From NCBI RefSeq assembly GCF_003946555.1, contig NZ_RHOO01000020.1, positions 1-46,078 on the forward strand: a stretch of DNA of 46,078 bases, in the 5' to 3' direction. Source of the DNA: Companilactobacillus hulinensis. Its GTDB lineage: Bacteria > Bacillota > Bacilli > Lactobacillales > Lactobacillaceae. Within the stretch, counting starts at the first letter, position 1, and every line of letters begins with the position of its first letter. The notes beneath the pieces were generated by a model. It ran no database searches. It was not told the DNA's origin and saw nothing but the letters and a program-made list of their open reading frames with translations. The translations under genes and the position numbers were made by a program. This document shows, one piece after another, positions 1-7,046 of the stretch.

Positions 1-113
1 ATTACTTAACTCCATTAACTGAAATCCCCTTGGTATCAGTATTTTAAAAAGTGGCTAACTTGTTCTTGCAATTTGCGTATAAAATAGAATGTGTACACTT
101 GAAAATTTATTAA

Positions 114-343
114 AGAATTAATCAAACTTGTGTAGAATCTGCAGATAAAATTGCATATATAGATTCAAACGTAGGTGAGCAGGCTGAAATTAGAAAAACA
201 TGCAGTTGTTGGAGTTAATAACCCAAGAAACATGAACTATGTAGTTTACTTGCTGCAATCTCATATCTTGATTTTGTGTATGTACCATTAGATATAAGTT
301 TTCCAAAGTACTATATTGATATTGCTAAAATACAAAAAAAATA
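114..343 (+). pseudogene. Decayed adenylation-domain (DltA/NRPS-like AMP-ligase) fragment
   Basis: Two short stretches in different frames resemble the N-terminal part of an amino-acid adenylation enzyme. From about 117 the frame reads ...ESADKIAYIDSN, like the opening DKIAYI(D) segment of DltA and NRPS A-domains. From about 234 another frame reads SLLAAISYLDFVYVPLDISF followed by PKYYIDIAKI, like the conserved AGxxYVPLDxxxPxxRI block. Stops and a frame change separate the two pieces, and nothing beyond the second block survives. It is a relic, not a working gene. Which ligase it came from (D-alanyl carrier protein ligase or a peptide synthetase) cannot be decided. Seen: the motif matches. 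Inferred: common origin of both pieces. Confidence 0.5.
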
Positions 344-402
344 GACCCCAAGTGTATTTACAGATTTTGGTTATTTAATCTGTAAAGTGCTTGGGGACTA
401 TA
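341..402. repeat. Long imperfect inverted repeat (26-nt arms)
   Basis: Arms at 341-366 and 377-402 are near-complementary, built on CCCCAAG...CAGATT and AATCTG...CTTGGGG, with a 10-nt loop. The hairpin lies directly after the last recognisable adenylation-domain residues. It could be a former terminator or the end of a small mobile element. There is no strong T-run after it. Confidence 0.6.
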
Positions 403-419
403 GCATTGCAATGGGTTTT

Positions 420-435
420 TGTCGTTATAACGACA
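420..435. promoter_or_regulatory. Perfect 16-bp palindrome, candidate operator
   Basis: TGTCGTTATAACGACA is a perfect dyad about 90 bases upstream of the XRE-family regulator start. Size and symmetry suit a dimeric repressor site. Whether the downstream regulator binds it is inference. Confidence 0.4.
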
Positions 436-525
436 GATTCTACTAATGGTTGTCAGACTGCTACCTGAAATTGGTTGCAATAACTAAGTCGGTCCTTGAT
501 ACTGGTAATAAGGACGGTGATAGTC

Positions 526-849
526 ATGTTCAAAGACGCACTTAAACAATTACGAATTGATCAAGGAATTTCGCAAGAAAAGTTAGGTGAGATATTGGAT
601 GTATCACGTCAATCAATTTCTAAATACGAAAGTGGTTTGTCAGAACCTGATTTTGACAAACTTATTATGATTGCCGAATATTTTGATGTGACCACTGATT
701 TTTTATTAATGTCCAAAATCAATAATCAAATAAAAACAAGATCTGAAAGAATCTCTATATCTTCAAAAATGGGCGAAACTAGCGATGATTTACAATATTA
801 TGTCAATCTCAAATCCAAAGGATTAGATTATGTAATTGATGATAATTAA
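526..849 (+). CDS. XRE-family transcriptional regulator
   Basis: Small DNA-binding protein of 107 residues, probably a cytoplasmic transcription regulator. Residues 5-60 form a Cro/C1-type helix-turn-helix: LKQLRIDQGISQEKLGEIL, then the recognition helix region SRQSISKYESG and the typical tail EPDFDKLIMIAEYFDVTTDFLL. The last 45 residues are not recognised and probably serve dimerisation. I chose the ATG at 526 because AAGGA lies 12 bases upstream; the TTG at 496 has no ribosome site. It stands alone between decayed DNA and a terminator at 877-918. A perfect palindrome at 420-435 is a candidate self-regulatory site. The target genes are unknown. Confidence 0.9.
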   Translation: MFKDALKQLRIDQGISQEKLGEILDVSRQSISKYESGLSEPDFDKLIMIAEYFDVTTDFLLMSKINNQIKTRSERISISSKMGETSDDLQYYVNLKSKGLDYVIDDN

Positions 850-876
850 GATAATATATATGGTCAGTTAATACAA

Positions 877-918
877 AAAGACGATGTTGAAATTTTATTC
901 GACATCGTCTTTATTTTT
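877..918 (+). terminator. Rho-independent terminator after the XRE regulator
   Basis: The stem AAAGACGATGT / ACATCGTCTTT (877-887 with 902-912) is perfect and is followed by a T-rich tail. Confidence 0.85.
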
Positions 919-1226
919 ATATTTATCAACGCTCTAATTACATTTTGATATTCTTACATATTGCTATGAATACATCTTTGAATATAGGATAATTTTAATT
1001 AAGCAATTTGTTGGAGCGGTAGCTACTTCTGGAAAAAGAGGTGGAAGTTATGGTGCAATTAGAGGTCATGATGGAAATTTTTGTGGAAAGGATTAGCTTG
1101 TGTATGTTTGGATAGTCGAAGCCCTTGTAATACTCACTGGTCTAAGAGCAATCGTAGTAGCAACTGAAAAGTTGCTGGTTGCCACATTCCATTTGGTTGT
1201 TACTTGTAAAGTTCTATGGAAGAAAC
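919..1226. other. Gene-free stretch with short coding debris
   Basis: No intact gene is seen. An open stretch from about 965 to 1096 (+) ends in VGAVATSGKRGGSYGAIRG and then a stop. It loosely resembles the SGRxGGTY part of KilA-N/RhuM-type phage proteins, but too weakly to assign. A perfect 7-bp hairpin, AGCAACT-GAAA-AGTTGCT, lies near 1159-1176. Confidence 0.35.
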
Positions 1227-1338
1227 TAAAATAGCAGACCCTCTTTAACTTAGCCGTTAGAGGTCTGCTATTTTAGACTAAATCTGCTACCGCGTCAGCG
1301 GAATTGCAAAAGACGGGCCCTTGTATGGTTCGTCTTTT
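1227..1338 (+). ncRNA. Hairpin + CCGCGTnAGCGG hairpin + terminator element, copy A
   Basis: Three successive stems are visible: AAAATAGCAGACC...GGTCTGCTATTTT (1227-1275), a small conserved hairpin CCGC-GTCA-GCGG followed by AATTGC (about 1290-1306), and a terminator AAGACG...CGTCTT with a T-run (about 1309-1338). A second copy with the same order and the same middle hairpin, but different outer stem sequences, occurs at 10363-10470. It may be a small RNA, a 3' UTR module or a mobile-element end. No gene fits inside. The type is a guess; the structure is what is seen. Confidence 0.4.
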
Positions 1339-1382
1339 TTATTACAATCACATTGTAGCAAGGCATCTATTTATCGTCAACA

Positions 1383-1496
1383 AATTCAGATATTCCAAGA
1401 AGAAAAGGTTATATATGTTAGAATTTACACAAATAGTAATTTAATGTATCAAGCATCTACAAATGAGTGGATTGAATTTTTTTGCGGAGGGTAATA
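1383..1496 (+). pseudogene. C-terminal remnant of a SLAP-like surface protein
   Basis: One frame ending with a stop at 1494-1496 reads ...EEKVIYVRIYTNSNLMYQAS followed by TNEWIEFF. This matches the end of the repeat unit in the intact SLAP-like protein at 15666-16925 (YYRVANNQWVKR, WGQVSSNEWIKI). Only the last repeat half survives and no start is visible. The Nudix gene start at 1499 follows directly. Family assignment rests on this short match. Confidence 0.5.
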
Positions 1497-1498
1497 AT

Positions 1499-2134
1499 AT
1501 GGATAGTTTAGAATTACTGATTCAACAACTACAGGCCATCGCACAATCAGGACAGCATTATGGTAAGGATGTCTTTGATCGAGAGCGTTACGACCAATTA
1601 GAAGAAGTTGCTAAAAAATTAACTGGTAAACTTACTGGTGCAAATCCTGAACAATTGAATGTTTTCTTCGATTCCGATAATGGTTATGTAACTCCAAAAG
1701 TCGATGTCCGAGCTGCAACCTTCAATAGTGAAGGTAAGATATTGTTAGTTAATGAAAAACGTGGCAATACTTGGTCTATTCCCGGTGGTTGGGCAGACAT
1801 TGGCTATTCTATCAGTGAAATTGCAGTCAAAGAGACTCATGAAGAAGCTGGAATACATGTAAATCCGAAGAGATTGATAGCAGTTCGTGATATGCAAAAG
1901 CATGATTATGCCAAGAAAAATCTCAGTTATATCTATAAGAACTTCGTTGAATGTGAGCCTGACAGTAACAAGCTGTTGGATAATGTCGACAATTCAGAGA
2001 CCGATGATGCAAAATATTTTACATTGGATGAAGCGTTAAAACTAAACTTATCATTAAATAGAAATCTTCCTGAGGATTTGAAATTAGCCTTTAAGTGTCA
2101 TAATAGTCAGAATTGGGAGACAGTTTTTGACTAG
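1499..2134 (+). CDS. Nudix hydrolase with Nudix_N domain
   Basis: Predicted cytoplasmic Nudix hydrolase of 211 residues, cleaving a nucleoside diphosphate linked to another group; the exact substrate is not readable. Residues 1-60 (LQAIAQSGQHYGKDVFDRER) match the Nudix_N domain that precedes the catalytic fold in a family of ADP-ribose-pyrophosphatase-like enzymes. The Nudix box is GGWADIGYSISEIAVKETHE followed by EAG. The usual first Glu is Tyr and the Arg is Lys, while the metal-binding KExxEE core is kept; a GYS/GxS variant is common in this subgroup. I chose ATG 1499 because GGAGG lies 8 bases upstream; the TTG/ATG starts further up fall in SLAP relic sequence. It converges on the HxlR gene and overlaps its stop by 4 bases. 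Confidence 0.88.
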   Translation: MDSLELLIQQLQAIAQSGQHYGKDVFDRERYDQLEEVAKKLTGKLTGANPEQLNVFFDSDNGYVTPKVDVRAATFNSEGKILLVNEKRGNTWSIPGGWADIGYSISEIAVKETHEEAGIHVNPKRLIAVRDMQKHDYAKKNLSYIYKNFVECEPDSNKLLDNVDNSETDDAKYFTLDEALKLNLSLNRNLPEDLKLAFKCHNSQNWETVFD

Positions 2135-2463
2135 TCACAAAGAGTTTGTTTCAACTTTGAAGGATCAATATTGGCCAATCCCCAGTCACAGATAACGTCA
2201 ACGACTGGTATTAAGGATTGACCTTTTTTTGTGAGATTGTATTCCACATGTAATGGTTGCTCATGGAAGTCATGACGTTCGACAAGTTCGTCATCAATCA
2301 TTTGTTGGATCTGTTCCGCCAGAATCTTGTGGGTGATGGGTTTCATGTTTCGTTCTAAAGTATTGAATCTTGAATGTTCGTTACCGTCTAATTGGTATAA
2401 GATTCTTATTTTCCATTTACCACGTATTAATTGCATAGTTGCATCGAATTCATTTGCGTACAT
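2131..2463 (-). CDS. HxlR-family transcriptional regulator
   Basis: Winged-helix regulator of 110 residues. The family signature is clear: DATMQLIRGKWKIRILYQL, then RFNTLERNMKPITHKILAEQ, and the wing region YNLTKKGQSLIPVVD. HxlR proteins often sense aldehydes, quinones or disulfide stress and repress a neighbouring oxidoreductase gene. The start at 2463 (MYANEF) is preferred: the open frame continues to 2538, but that extension reads into a structured repeat copy at 2492-2607 and is not conserved family sequence. The ribosome site (AGAAAGAAG) is weak. It is divergent from the SDR gene at 2836, and the candidate operator at 2741-2756 lies in that SDR promoter region. Confidence 0.88.
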   Translation of the reverse strand: MYANEFDATMQLIRGKWKIRILYQLDGNEHSRFNTLERNMKPITHKILAEQIQQMIDDELVERHDFHEQPLHVEYNLTKKGQSLIPVVDVICDWGLANIDPSKLKQTLCD

Positions 2464-2491
2464 GTATTTTTTATCTTCTTTCTCTTTATTA

Positions 2492-2607
2492 AAACGAGTT
2501 GCGAAAGCCAAATTTCTGCGCATACTACGAATAAACAATGTATCACTTCGTGCTCCACTGTTTATTCTAGGTATTGCTCAAAATTTCCCGGCTTTCTCCA
2601 CTCTCTG
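2492..2607 (+). repeat. Structured repeat family, copy 1
   Basis: About 116 bases. It pairs as nested helices: GAG with CTC, GAAAGCC with GGCTTTC, AAATTT with AAATTT, and a terminal hairpin ATAAACA...TGTTTAT. Conserved single-stranded parts are CTACGA before the hairpin, CTAGG and TGCTCA after it, and a CCC bulge. It is in tandem with copy 2 at a 119-base spacing. The same positions pair in copies 2 and 3 with different bases. Confidence 0.8.
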
Positions 2608-2610
2608 CTT

Positions 2611-2727
2611 AAACGAGCTGCGAAAATCAAATGTCTCCGCTTAGCTACGATTAACAAAGGATACAAAAACCGTATCAATTGTTAACCTAGGCTATGCTCA
2701 ACATTTCCCGATTTTCTCCACTCTCTG
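2611..2727 (+). repeat. Structured repeat family, copy 2
   Basis: Same design as copy 1 with compensating changes: GAG/CTC, GAAAATC with GATTTTC, AAATGT with ACATTT, and hairpin TTAACAA...TTGTTAA with an inner GATAC/GTATC. The conserved blocks CTACGA, CTAGG, TGCTCA and CCC are kept. It lies just upstream of the SDR promoter. Confidence 0.8.
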
Positions 2728-2740
2728 GATCTAGTAACCA

Positions 2741-2780
2741 AAAAGTGCGTACTTTTAAAATTGCTATCTCAGTCTATAAT
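2741..2780 (+). promoter_or_regulatory. SDR promoter with candidate HxlR operator
   Basis: TATAAT at 2775-2780 is a good -10 box. An inverted repeat AAAAGT-GCGT-ACTTTT at 2741-2756 covers the area just upstream of and at the -35 position. The AGTnnnnACT symmetry resembles sites of HxlR-family repressors. Binding by the divergent HxlR gene is inference. Confidence 0.5.
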
Positions 2781-2835
2781 ATGAACTCGTGGTCGTCAAA
2801 TGGGCGAAATCAATTTATGTGAGGTATTTTTAAAT

Positions 2836-3561
2836 ATGAAAAAATTAATAGTTATTACTGGTGCTAGTTCAGGATTTGGTGCAGCTATGGCACGTTTGCT
2901 CAACGCAAATGATTATCCATTGTTGTTACTAGGCCGTCGTACGGAAAAAATCGAGGCATTGAACTTAACTGGTGAGGTTATGATCAGACATGCTGACGTA
3001 ACTGATCAAGATGAATTAGCTAAGGCGATTCATGAGGCAGAGGCTAAATATGGTGCTACTGATTTGCTTGTTAACAACGCTGGTGTCATGTTGCTTGGTA
3101 ATGTTTGGAAGCAATCTTCAAAAGAATGGCAAACTATGCTTGATACTAATGTTATGGGAGTATTGAATGGGATGCAGATTGTTCTTCCTGAAATGAAAGA
3201 GAATCATCACGGTACTATTATCAATATTTCTTCAATTGCTGGATTCAAGGCATTCCAAAACCATGCTGCATATGTTGCCAGCAAGTTCGGTGTTCATGGT
3301 TTAAGCGAAACAGTTCGCCAAGAAGTATCTGGTGAAAATGTTCGTGTGATGATGGTCGCTCCAGGTGCCGCTGAAACTGAATTATTAACGCATGTTACTG
3401 ATGATAAAGCACTGAGTGAATATGAAGATTGGAAACAATCAATGGGTGGAATTACTTTGGACCCTAAACATGTTGCTGAAACAGTCAAGTTCATGTACGA
3501 AATGCCACAAGATGTTAATATCCGTGAAGTCGATATTGCTGCTACTGCTCAAGACAACTAG
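2836..3561 (+). CDS. Short-chain dehydrogenase/reductase (SDR)
   Basis: NAD(P)-dependent oxidoreductase of 241 residues, classical SDR. Motifs in order: TGASSGFG for the dinucleotide (residues 8-15), NNAG (around 80), the catalytic Ser in NISSIAG, and the YxxxK pair in YVASKFG. It should reduce a carbonyl compound; the substrate cannot be read. The ATG at 2836 has GTGAGG 12 bases upstream, while the in-frame ATG at 2800 has no ribosome site. Its divergent HxlR neighbour is the likely repressor, which would suit a carbonyl or electrophile detoxification role. Two structured repeat copies precede it and one inverted copy follows it. Confidence 0.92.
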   Translation: MKKLIVITGASSGFGAAMARLLNANDYPLLLLGRRTEKIEALNLTGEVMIRHADVTDQDELAKAIHEAEAKYGATDLLVNNAGVMLLGNVWKQSSKEWQTMLDTNVMGVLNGMQIVLPEMKENHHGTIINISSIAGFKAFQNHAAYVASKFGVHGLSETVRQEVSGENVRVMMVAPGAAETELLTHVTDDKALSEYEDWKQSMGGITLDPKHVAETVKFMYEMPQDVNIREVDIAATAQDN

Positions 3562-3564
3562 AGC

Positions 3565-3678
3565 GTGTCAAAAAACGGGAACAATTTGAGCATTACCTAG
3601 ATTAGTGAGTTTACCACAGAGTGGTCAAGTCACTAGTCGTAGTAAGCGAAAGTTGTTGTTTTTTGTAAACGCGTTTCA
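3565..3678 (-). repeat. Structured repeat family, copy 3 (inverted)
   Basis: Read on the minus strand it has the same order as copies 1 and 2: GCG with CGC, AAAAAAC with GTTTTTT, AACAA with TTGTT, and a terminal hairpin TAGTGA...TCACTA with an inner ACCAC/GTGGT. The conserved blocks CTACGA, CTAGG, TGCTCA and CCC are present. Its helix sequences differ from the other copies almost everywhere but still pair. It sits between the SDR stop and the SDR terminator. Confidence 0.75.
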
Positions 3679-3691
3679 CGCGTGTCATGAA

Positions 3692-3717
3692 GTCGAGAAG
3701 AAATTCTCGGCTTTTTT
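3692..3717 (+). terminator. Terminator after the SDR gene
   Basis: Stem GTCGAGAA / TTCTCGGC with a GAAA-type loop, followed by six T. A small ACGCGT-TTC-ACGCGT hairpin lies just upstream. Confidence 0.85.
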
Positions 3718-3794
3718 GATATATAAGGACTCTTATTATCTACATTCGATGGTTCTTGTTATATTTTCCTTAAATCAATAAGGAGCTTATAAAT

Positions 3795-4706
3795 ATGCAA
3801 GCAATAATACAAGATTCATTTGATGGAATTCAGGATTTAAAAATCAAAGAGGTATCTGATCCACTAATTAGTCCATTGTCTGTCATGGTGAAGACGACAT
3901 ATACACCGGTGTTGCCATATGATTGGCGGACTGAAAGTGGTAAATTACGAGATATTCGTCCAGTCAAACTTCCAATTATAATTGGTTATGGATTCGCCGG
4001 CATGGTTCAAAATGTCGGTGGTTTAAGAAATAAAAGTTTGATTGGTAAAAAAGTAATTGGAGCATCCATGTCCGGGTCATCAAGTACAATAGTAGATTCC
4101 CGCATTCCACCATTACTATTTCAGGTTCCGGATAAGGTAGAATTGTCAGATGCGGCAACAATCATAGGTGGTGCTGATACGGCACTAGGAATTATCAATA
4201 AAGTAAATATTAATTCTGAGGATATTGTTTTAATAACTGGCGCATCTGGAGGCATTGGAACTTATTTAATACAACTATTAAAATTACGAGGTTCAAAAGT
4301 GATTGCGGTAGGCCATAGCTCTAATATTGATTTTTTGACAACAGTTGGAGCAGACGTAGTAATAGACTATACGAATGATATCAATAACCAACTTTTGAAT
4401 AATTCTGATATTACAAGGGTGATTGATGCTGCTGGTGATGTAAGAATATTAGATGAAATCCATTCCATCTTTCCTGAGATATCGATCATTTCCATTGCAC
4501 TGAATTATTTTGATACAAACAAATTTAGTTTTATTCAACCCAATATCTTACTCAAAAATTATATGAAACTGTTAAATATGTTATCTACTGGAGAGTTGCA
4601 TGCTTATATTCAAGATGTGTTTTACTTTAGGGATGTTATTAAAGCACAAACTGTATCTAAAGATTCTCACTCTCAAGGAAGGATATTGTTAAAATGGAAC
4701 AATTAA
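3795..4706 (+). CDS. Zinc-independent MDR oxidoreductase (quinone oxidoreductase-like)
   Basis: Medium-chain dehydrogenase/reductase of 303 residues without the zinc ligands of alcohol dehydrogenases. The N-terminal GroES-like part runs to about residue 120 (IIGYGFAGMVQNVG). The Rossmann part opens with ITGASGGIGTYLIQLLKLRG (about 145-165) and predicts NADPH binding. Family members reduce quinones or alpha,beta-unsaturated carbonyls. AAGGAG lies 9 bases before the ATG. It appears to be a single-gene unit. It is more divergent from the usual consensus than the two other MDR genes here (7146 and 42419). Confidence 0.88.
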   Translation: MQAIIQDSFDGIQDLKIKEVSDPLISPLSVMVKTTYTPVLPYDWRTESGKLRDIRPVKLPIIIGYGFAGMVQNVGGLRNKSLIGKKVIGASMSGSSSTIVDSRIPPLLFQVPDKVELSDAATIIGGADTALGIINKVNINSEDIVLITGASGGIGTYLIQLLKLRGSKVIAVGHSSNIDFLTTVGADVVIDYTNDINNQLLNNSDITRVIDAAGDVRILDEIHSIFPEISIISIALNYFDTNKFSFIQPNILLKNYMKLLNMLSTGELHAYIQDVFYFRDVIKAQTVSKDSHSQGRILLKWNN

Positions 4707-4801
4707 TTATATTTTTCTTTAGTTCATATATGTTAATTCAGATTGTTAGAGTATGTTTGATTTTAGCAATTTTATACTATTTGAAAAAACACTTCTCTTA
4801 A
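4694..4801 (+). CDS. Possible 35-residue hydrophobic peptide
   Basis: A short frame starts at ATG 4694 inside the 3' end of the oxidoreductase gene. It encodes one strongly hydrophobic segment (LIIFFFSSYMLIQIVRVCLI and a few more residues) and ends KKHFS. AAGGAAGGA lies about 10 bases upstream. It could be a small membrane peptide translated by coupling, or chance in AT-rich DNA. No family is recognised. Confidence 0.22.
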   Translation: MEQLIIFFFSSYMLIQIVRVCLILAILYYLKKHFS

Positions 4802-4878
4802 TACCTGTGTGAAAATATATTGCCAAGTAATTTTTTTGTAGTATTATTCTTGTAATAAAAATAAAAAGGAAATACATT

Positions 4879-5421
4879 ATGCAGAATCTTAGCTATACGA
4901 ACATTGTACTGGCATTATTGATTTTATACGTTGTAATAAAGCGACAATTAGAAGCACGGACTGTTAGATTTAAACCAGAATTTTTTATCATTGTTATTCT
5001 GTTTGGAATTGCATCGATTGGAGATGCCATAAATAAGCAGCATTTGAATATTTCACAAAGTAATATCTATGTATTTGGAATTCTCAGTTTAATCAGTGCC
5101 GCTATATTTGCCGCTTTAAGAGCATGGTCATACAAACTCTGGCTCGATGATGATGGACTTGTTATGCGTGAAGGTAATTGGATGACAATTGTTTGGTGGA
5201 TTATTGGTATTGGAATGCACGTTGCTGTTGATCAGATTTGGAACAAAAGTTCAGTTACATTATTGTTGTATTTAGGAATTACACTTTTGATTCAACGTGG
5301 ACTAGTTTGGTATCGGGCTTCTTCCAAATACCCCAAGGAAATATCTGCTAATGTTGTAACTCAACAAAGAGATCGGAGTCAGCATGGCAAACGTAGAGAT
5401 CTTGGCCGAAATAAACACTAA
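4879..5421 (+). CDS. Membrane protein of unknown function (possibly CcdC/DUF1453-like)
   Basis: Integral membrane protein of 180 residues. About five hydrophobic segments are visible near residues 8-18, 34-48, 63-83, 103-118 and 126-140, followed by a basic hydrophilic tail (RDRSQHGKRRDLGRNKH). The middle part WSYKLWLDDDGLVMREGNW, then a WWIIGIG stretch, resembles CcdC/DUF1453-type proteins, but I hold that at low confidence. The ribosome site AAAAGGA is 9 bases upstream. It stands alone with its own terminator at 5461-5512. No function is proposed. Confidence 0.75.
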   Translation: MQNLSYTNIVLALLILYVVIKRQLEARTVRFKPEFFIIVILFGIASIGDAINKQHLNISQSNIYVFGILSLISAAIFAALRAWSYKLWLDDDGLVMREGNWMTIVWWIIGIGMHVAVDQIWNKSSVTLLLYLGITLLIQRGLVWYRASSKYPKEISANVVTQQRDRSQHGKRRDLGRNKH

Positions 5422-5460
5422 CGATGGTATTTAAGATAAACGATTTTGATTAAAAAAATA

Positions 5461-5512
5461 AAAGACGCTAATTCTCTATTTATTACTTCAAAAGAGAATC
5501 AACGTCTTTTTT
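5461..5512 (+). terminator. Terminator after the membrane protein
   Basis: Stem AAAGACG...ATTCTCT / AGAGAAT...CGTCTTT with a loop of about 15 bases and a T-run. Confidence 0.8.
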
Positions 5513-5651
5513 ACTAGTTTATTAATATGCTGTGCTGGTAAACAGAATAGTAAAGTAAAAAATATCTTAATCTTTTCTATAAAAAGACTCGTAAAAATAA
5601 GTGTCGTCCACATGGTAAAATTACGTATCAACAATTATGGGGAAATTATCA

Positions 5652-6398
5652 ATGAAAAATTTTGTGTTTGATATCGACGGGACAATTTGCTTCGATGGTC
5701 AAAGTATTCCGGATGAAATAATTGATTCAATAAAAGAAGTAATTGCTAGTGGGCATCGAGTTATTTTTGCATCAGCAAGGCCAATTCGAGATTTATTGCC
5801 AGTTCTTCCAGATGAATTCAGAAATAATCTCCTGATAGGTGCCAATGGAGCAATGGTTTCTGATAATTCTGAAATTAAGATTATTAATACTATTAATCCA
5901 GAAGATACTGAGTTTATTTTTGAATTAATTACCAAATATCAGTTGTCGTATGTTGTCGACAGTGATTGGAATTATGCTTCACAGATAGCTGAAGATAATT
6001 TCATGTATGGACAAATTGATATTGGTAACTTTGCAAGACAAGTTCCATTGTCGATGATTGAAACACCAGTAAAAGTGATTTTGTTAGATCTTAATGATGC
6101 TCTACTTAGTAAAATTTCAGAATTATTAAACATCAATACTGATTTGGCCGTAGTTAGTCATATTGGTGAAGGTGATTTGAATATAACTGCGAACGAAGTT
6201 AATAAATATTCTACTTTGAGCAAAATGGGTATCACAGATTATATTGCATTTGGGAATGATACCAATGATATTGAAATGTTGCGACATGCACAAAGTGGTA
6301 TATGGATTACTAGTAAAACTGATTCTTTGTTGGATAATCAACTTGAATGTAAAGCTAGTATTGGAGAAATCACCGAGAATATTGCTAAATTTGTTTAA
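5652..6398 (+). CDS. HAD-superfamily (Cof-type) hydrolase
   Basis: Phosphatase-like protein of 248 residues of the Cof/sucrose-phosphatase subfamily of HAD hydrolases. Motif I is FDIDGT with the nucleophile Asp at residues 6-10, motif II is the Ser in FASAR, motif III is probably the Lys in NKYSTLSKMGI, and motif IV is FGNDTNDIEML. The cap domain lies between motifs II and III, as in type IIB members. These enzymes dephosphorylate sugar phosphates or flavin/pyridoxal phosphates; the substrate is not readable. Start 5652 is chosen because GGGGA is 9 bases upstream; the ATG at 5637 lacks a site. It converges on a TetR gene across a shared terminator. Confidence 0.9.
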   Translation: MKNFVFDIDGTICFDGQSIPDEIIDSIKEVIASGHRVIFASARPIRDLLPVLPDEFRNNLLIGANGAMVSDNSEIKIINTINPEDTEFIFELITKYQLSYVVDSDWNYASQIAEDNFMYGQIDIGNFARQVPLSMIETPVKVILLDLNDALLSKISELLNINTDLAVVSHIGEGDLNITANEVNKYSTLSKMGITDYIAFGNDTNDIEMLRHAQSGIWITSKTDSLLDNQLECKASIGEITENIAKFV

Positions 6399-6401
6399 AT
6401 T

Positions 6402-6448
6402 AAAAGCATCTATTGTGATAGGTAAATCTATCAAATGGATGCTTTTTT
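6402..6448. terminator. Bidirectional terminator between the HAD and TetR genes
   Basis: Nested stem AAAAGCATC / GATGCTTTT with inner TGATAG / CTATCA, with a T-run on the plus strand and A-richness on the other side. It serves convergent genes ending at 6398 and 6447. Confidence 0.82.
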
Positions 6449-6989
6449 AAATTCCGTTTTTTATCAAATTCCACAATATTTCAAATCGTTTATCATATTC
6501 AGGATCATTCCAAGTATCTTTGAAGTTTGGAAGTGTGAAAATTGAAAATGCGGCAAGAATCAATTCTGATTTTTCAAGCTTTGGGTCGTTGTAACCCATA
6601 ATTGAATCAATTTCTCTATAAGCACTTGTAAGAACATTACGCAGGGCTGGTGGATTATTATCAATATATTCGGTATTCAATGCAAACATTTTGGAGTTTG
6701 TATTGAATGCTGCTTTTTTGGCATTAACGAAGGCCCACAACCAGTTGTGTAGTTGTTCTTTTTGTGGAAGAGAAGAAGGAATATTTATTTTATTGATGAT
6801 TTCACGATTAAACCAAAGAGTTGCAACAGCTTCCCACAAGGCTTGTTTGTTGCGGAAATGTTTATATAGTGCGGCGTGGGAGAGACCGAGCTTAGATGCA
6901 ATTTGATCCAAGGTTACCTCAGTATTACCAGTTTCCATGATTAGTTCTTCGGCAGTGGTCAGTATTTTATCTCTAGTATTTTGAACCAT
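6447..6989 (-). CDS. TetR/AcrR-family repressor
   Basis: Regulator of 180 residues. The N-terminal HTH (residues 4-50) is typical: RDKILTTAEELIMETG, then TLDQIASKLGLSHAALYKHF and RNKQALW. The C-terminal half is the helical ligand-binding and dimer domain. It is divergent from the MDR oxidoreductase/hydrolase operon at 7146-9020. The intergenic region holds a 25-bp inverted repeat (7047-7116) overlapping the operon promoter, so it most likely represses that operon and itself. The inducer is unknown. Confidence 0.92.
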   Translation of the reverse strand: MVQNTRDKILTTAEELIMETGNTEVTLDQIASKLGLSHAALYKHFRNKQALWEAVATLWFNREIINKINIPSSLPQKEQLHNWLWAFVNAKKAAFNTNSKMFALNTEYIDNNPPALRNVLTSAYREIDSIMGYNDPKLEKSELILAAFSIFTLPNFKDTWNDPEYDKRFEILWNLIKNGI

Positions 6990-7046
6990 GTTTATTAGTT
7001 GGCTCCTTTTTATAATTTATTTTATTCTAACACAAAAAATAAAAAA

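Noticed and set aside
1141-1200. ACTACGA-like text on the minus strand as a fourth structured repeat copy
   Set aside because: It lacks CTAGG, the CCC bulge and the paired helices.
1280-1310. ACCGCG motif in elements A and B as a T-box riboswitch
   Set aside because: The T-box core TGGNACCGCG is imperfect in both, no Stem I or specifier loop is visible upstream, and no amino-acid gene follows.
2464-2538. N-terminal extension of the HxlR protein
   Set aside because: It reads into structured repeat copy 1 and lacks a ribosome site; family proteins begin near the later ATG.
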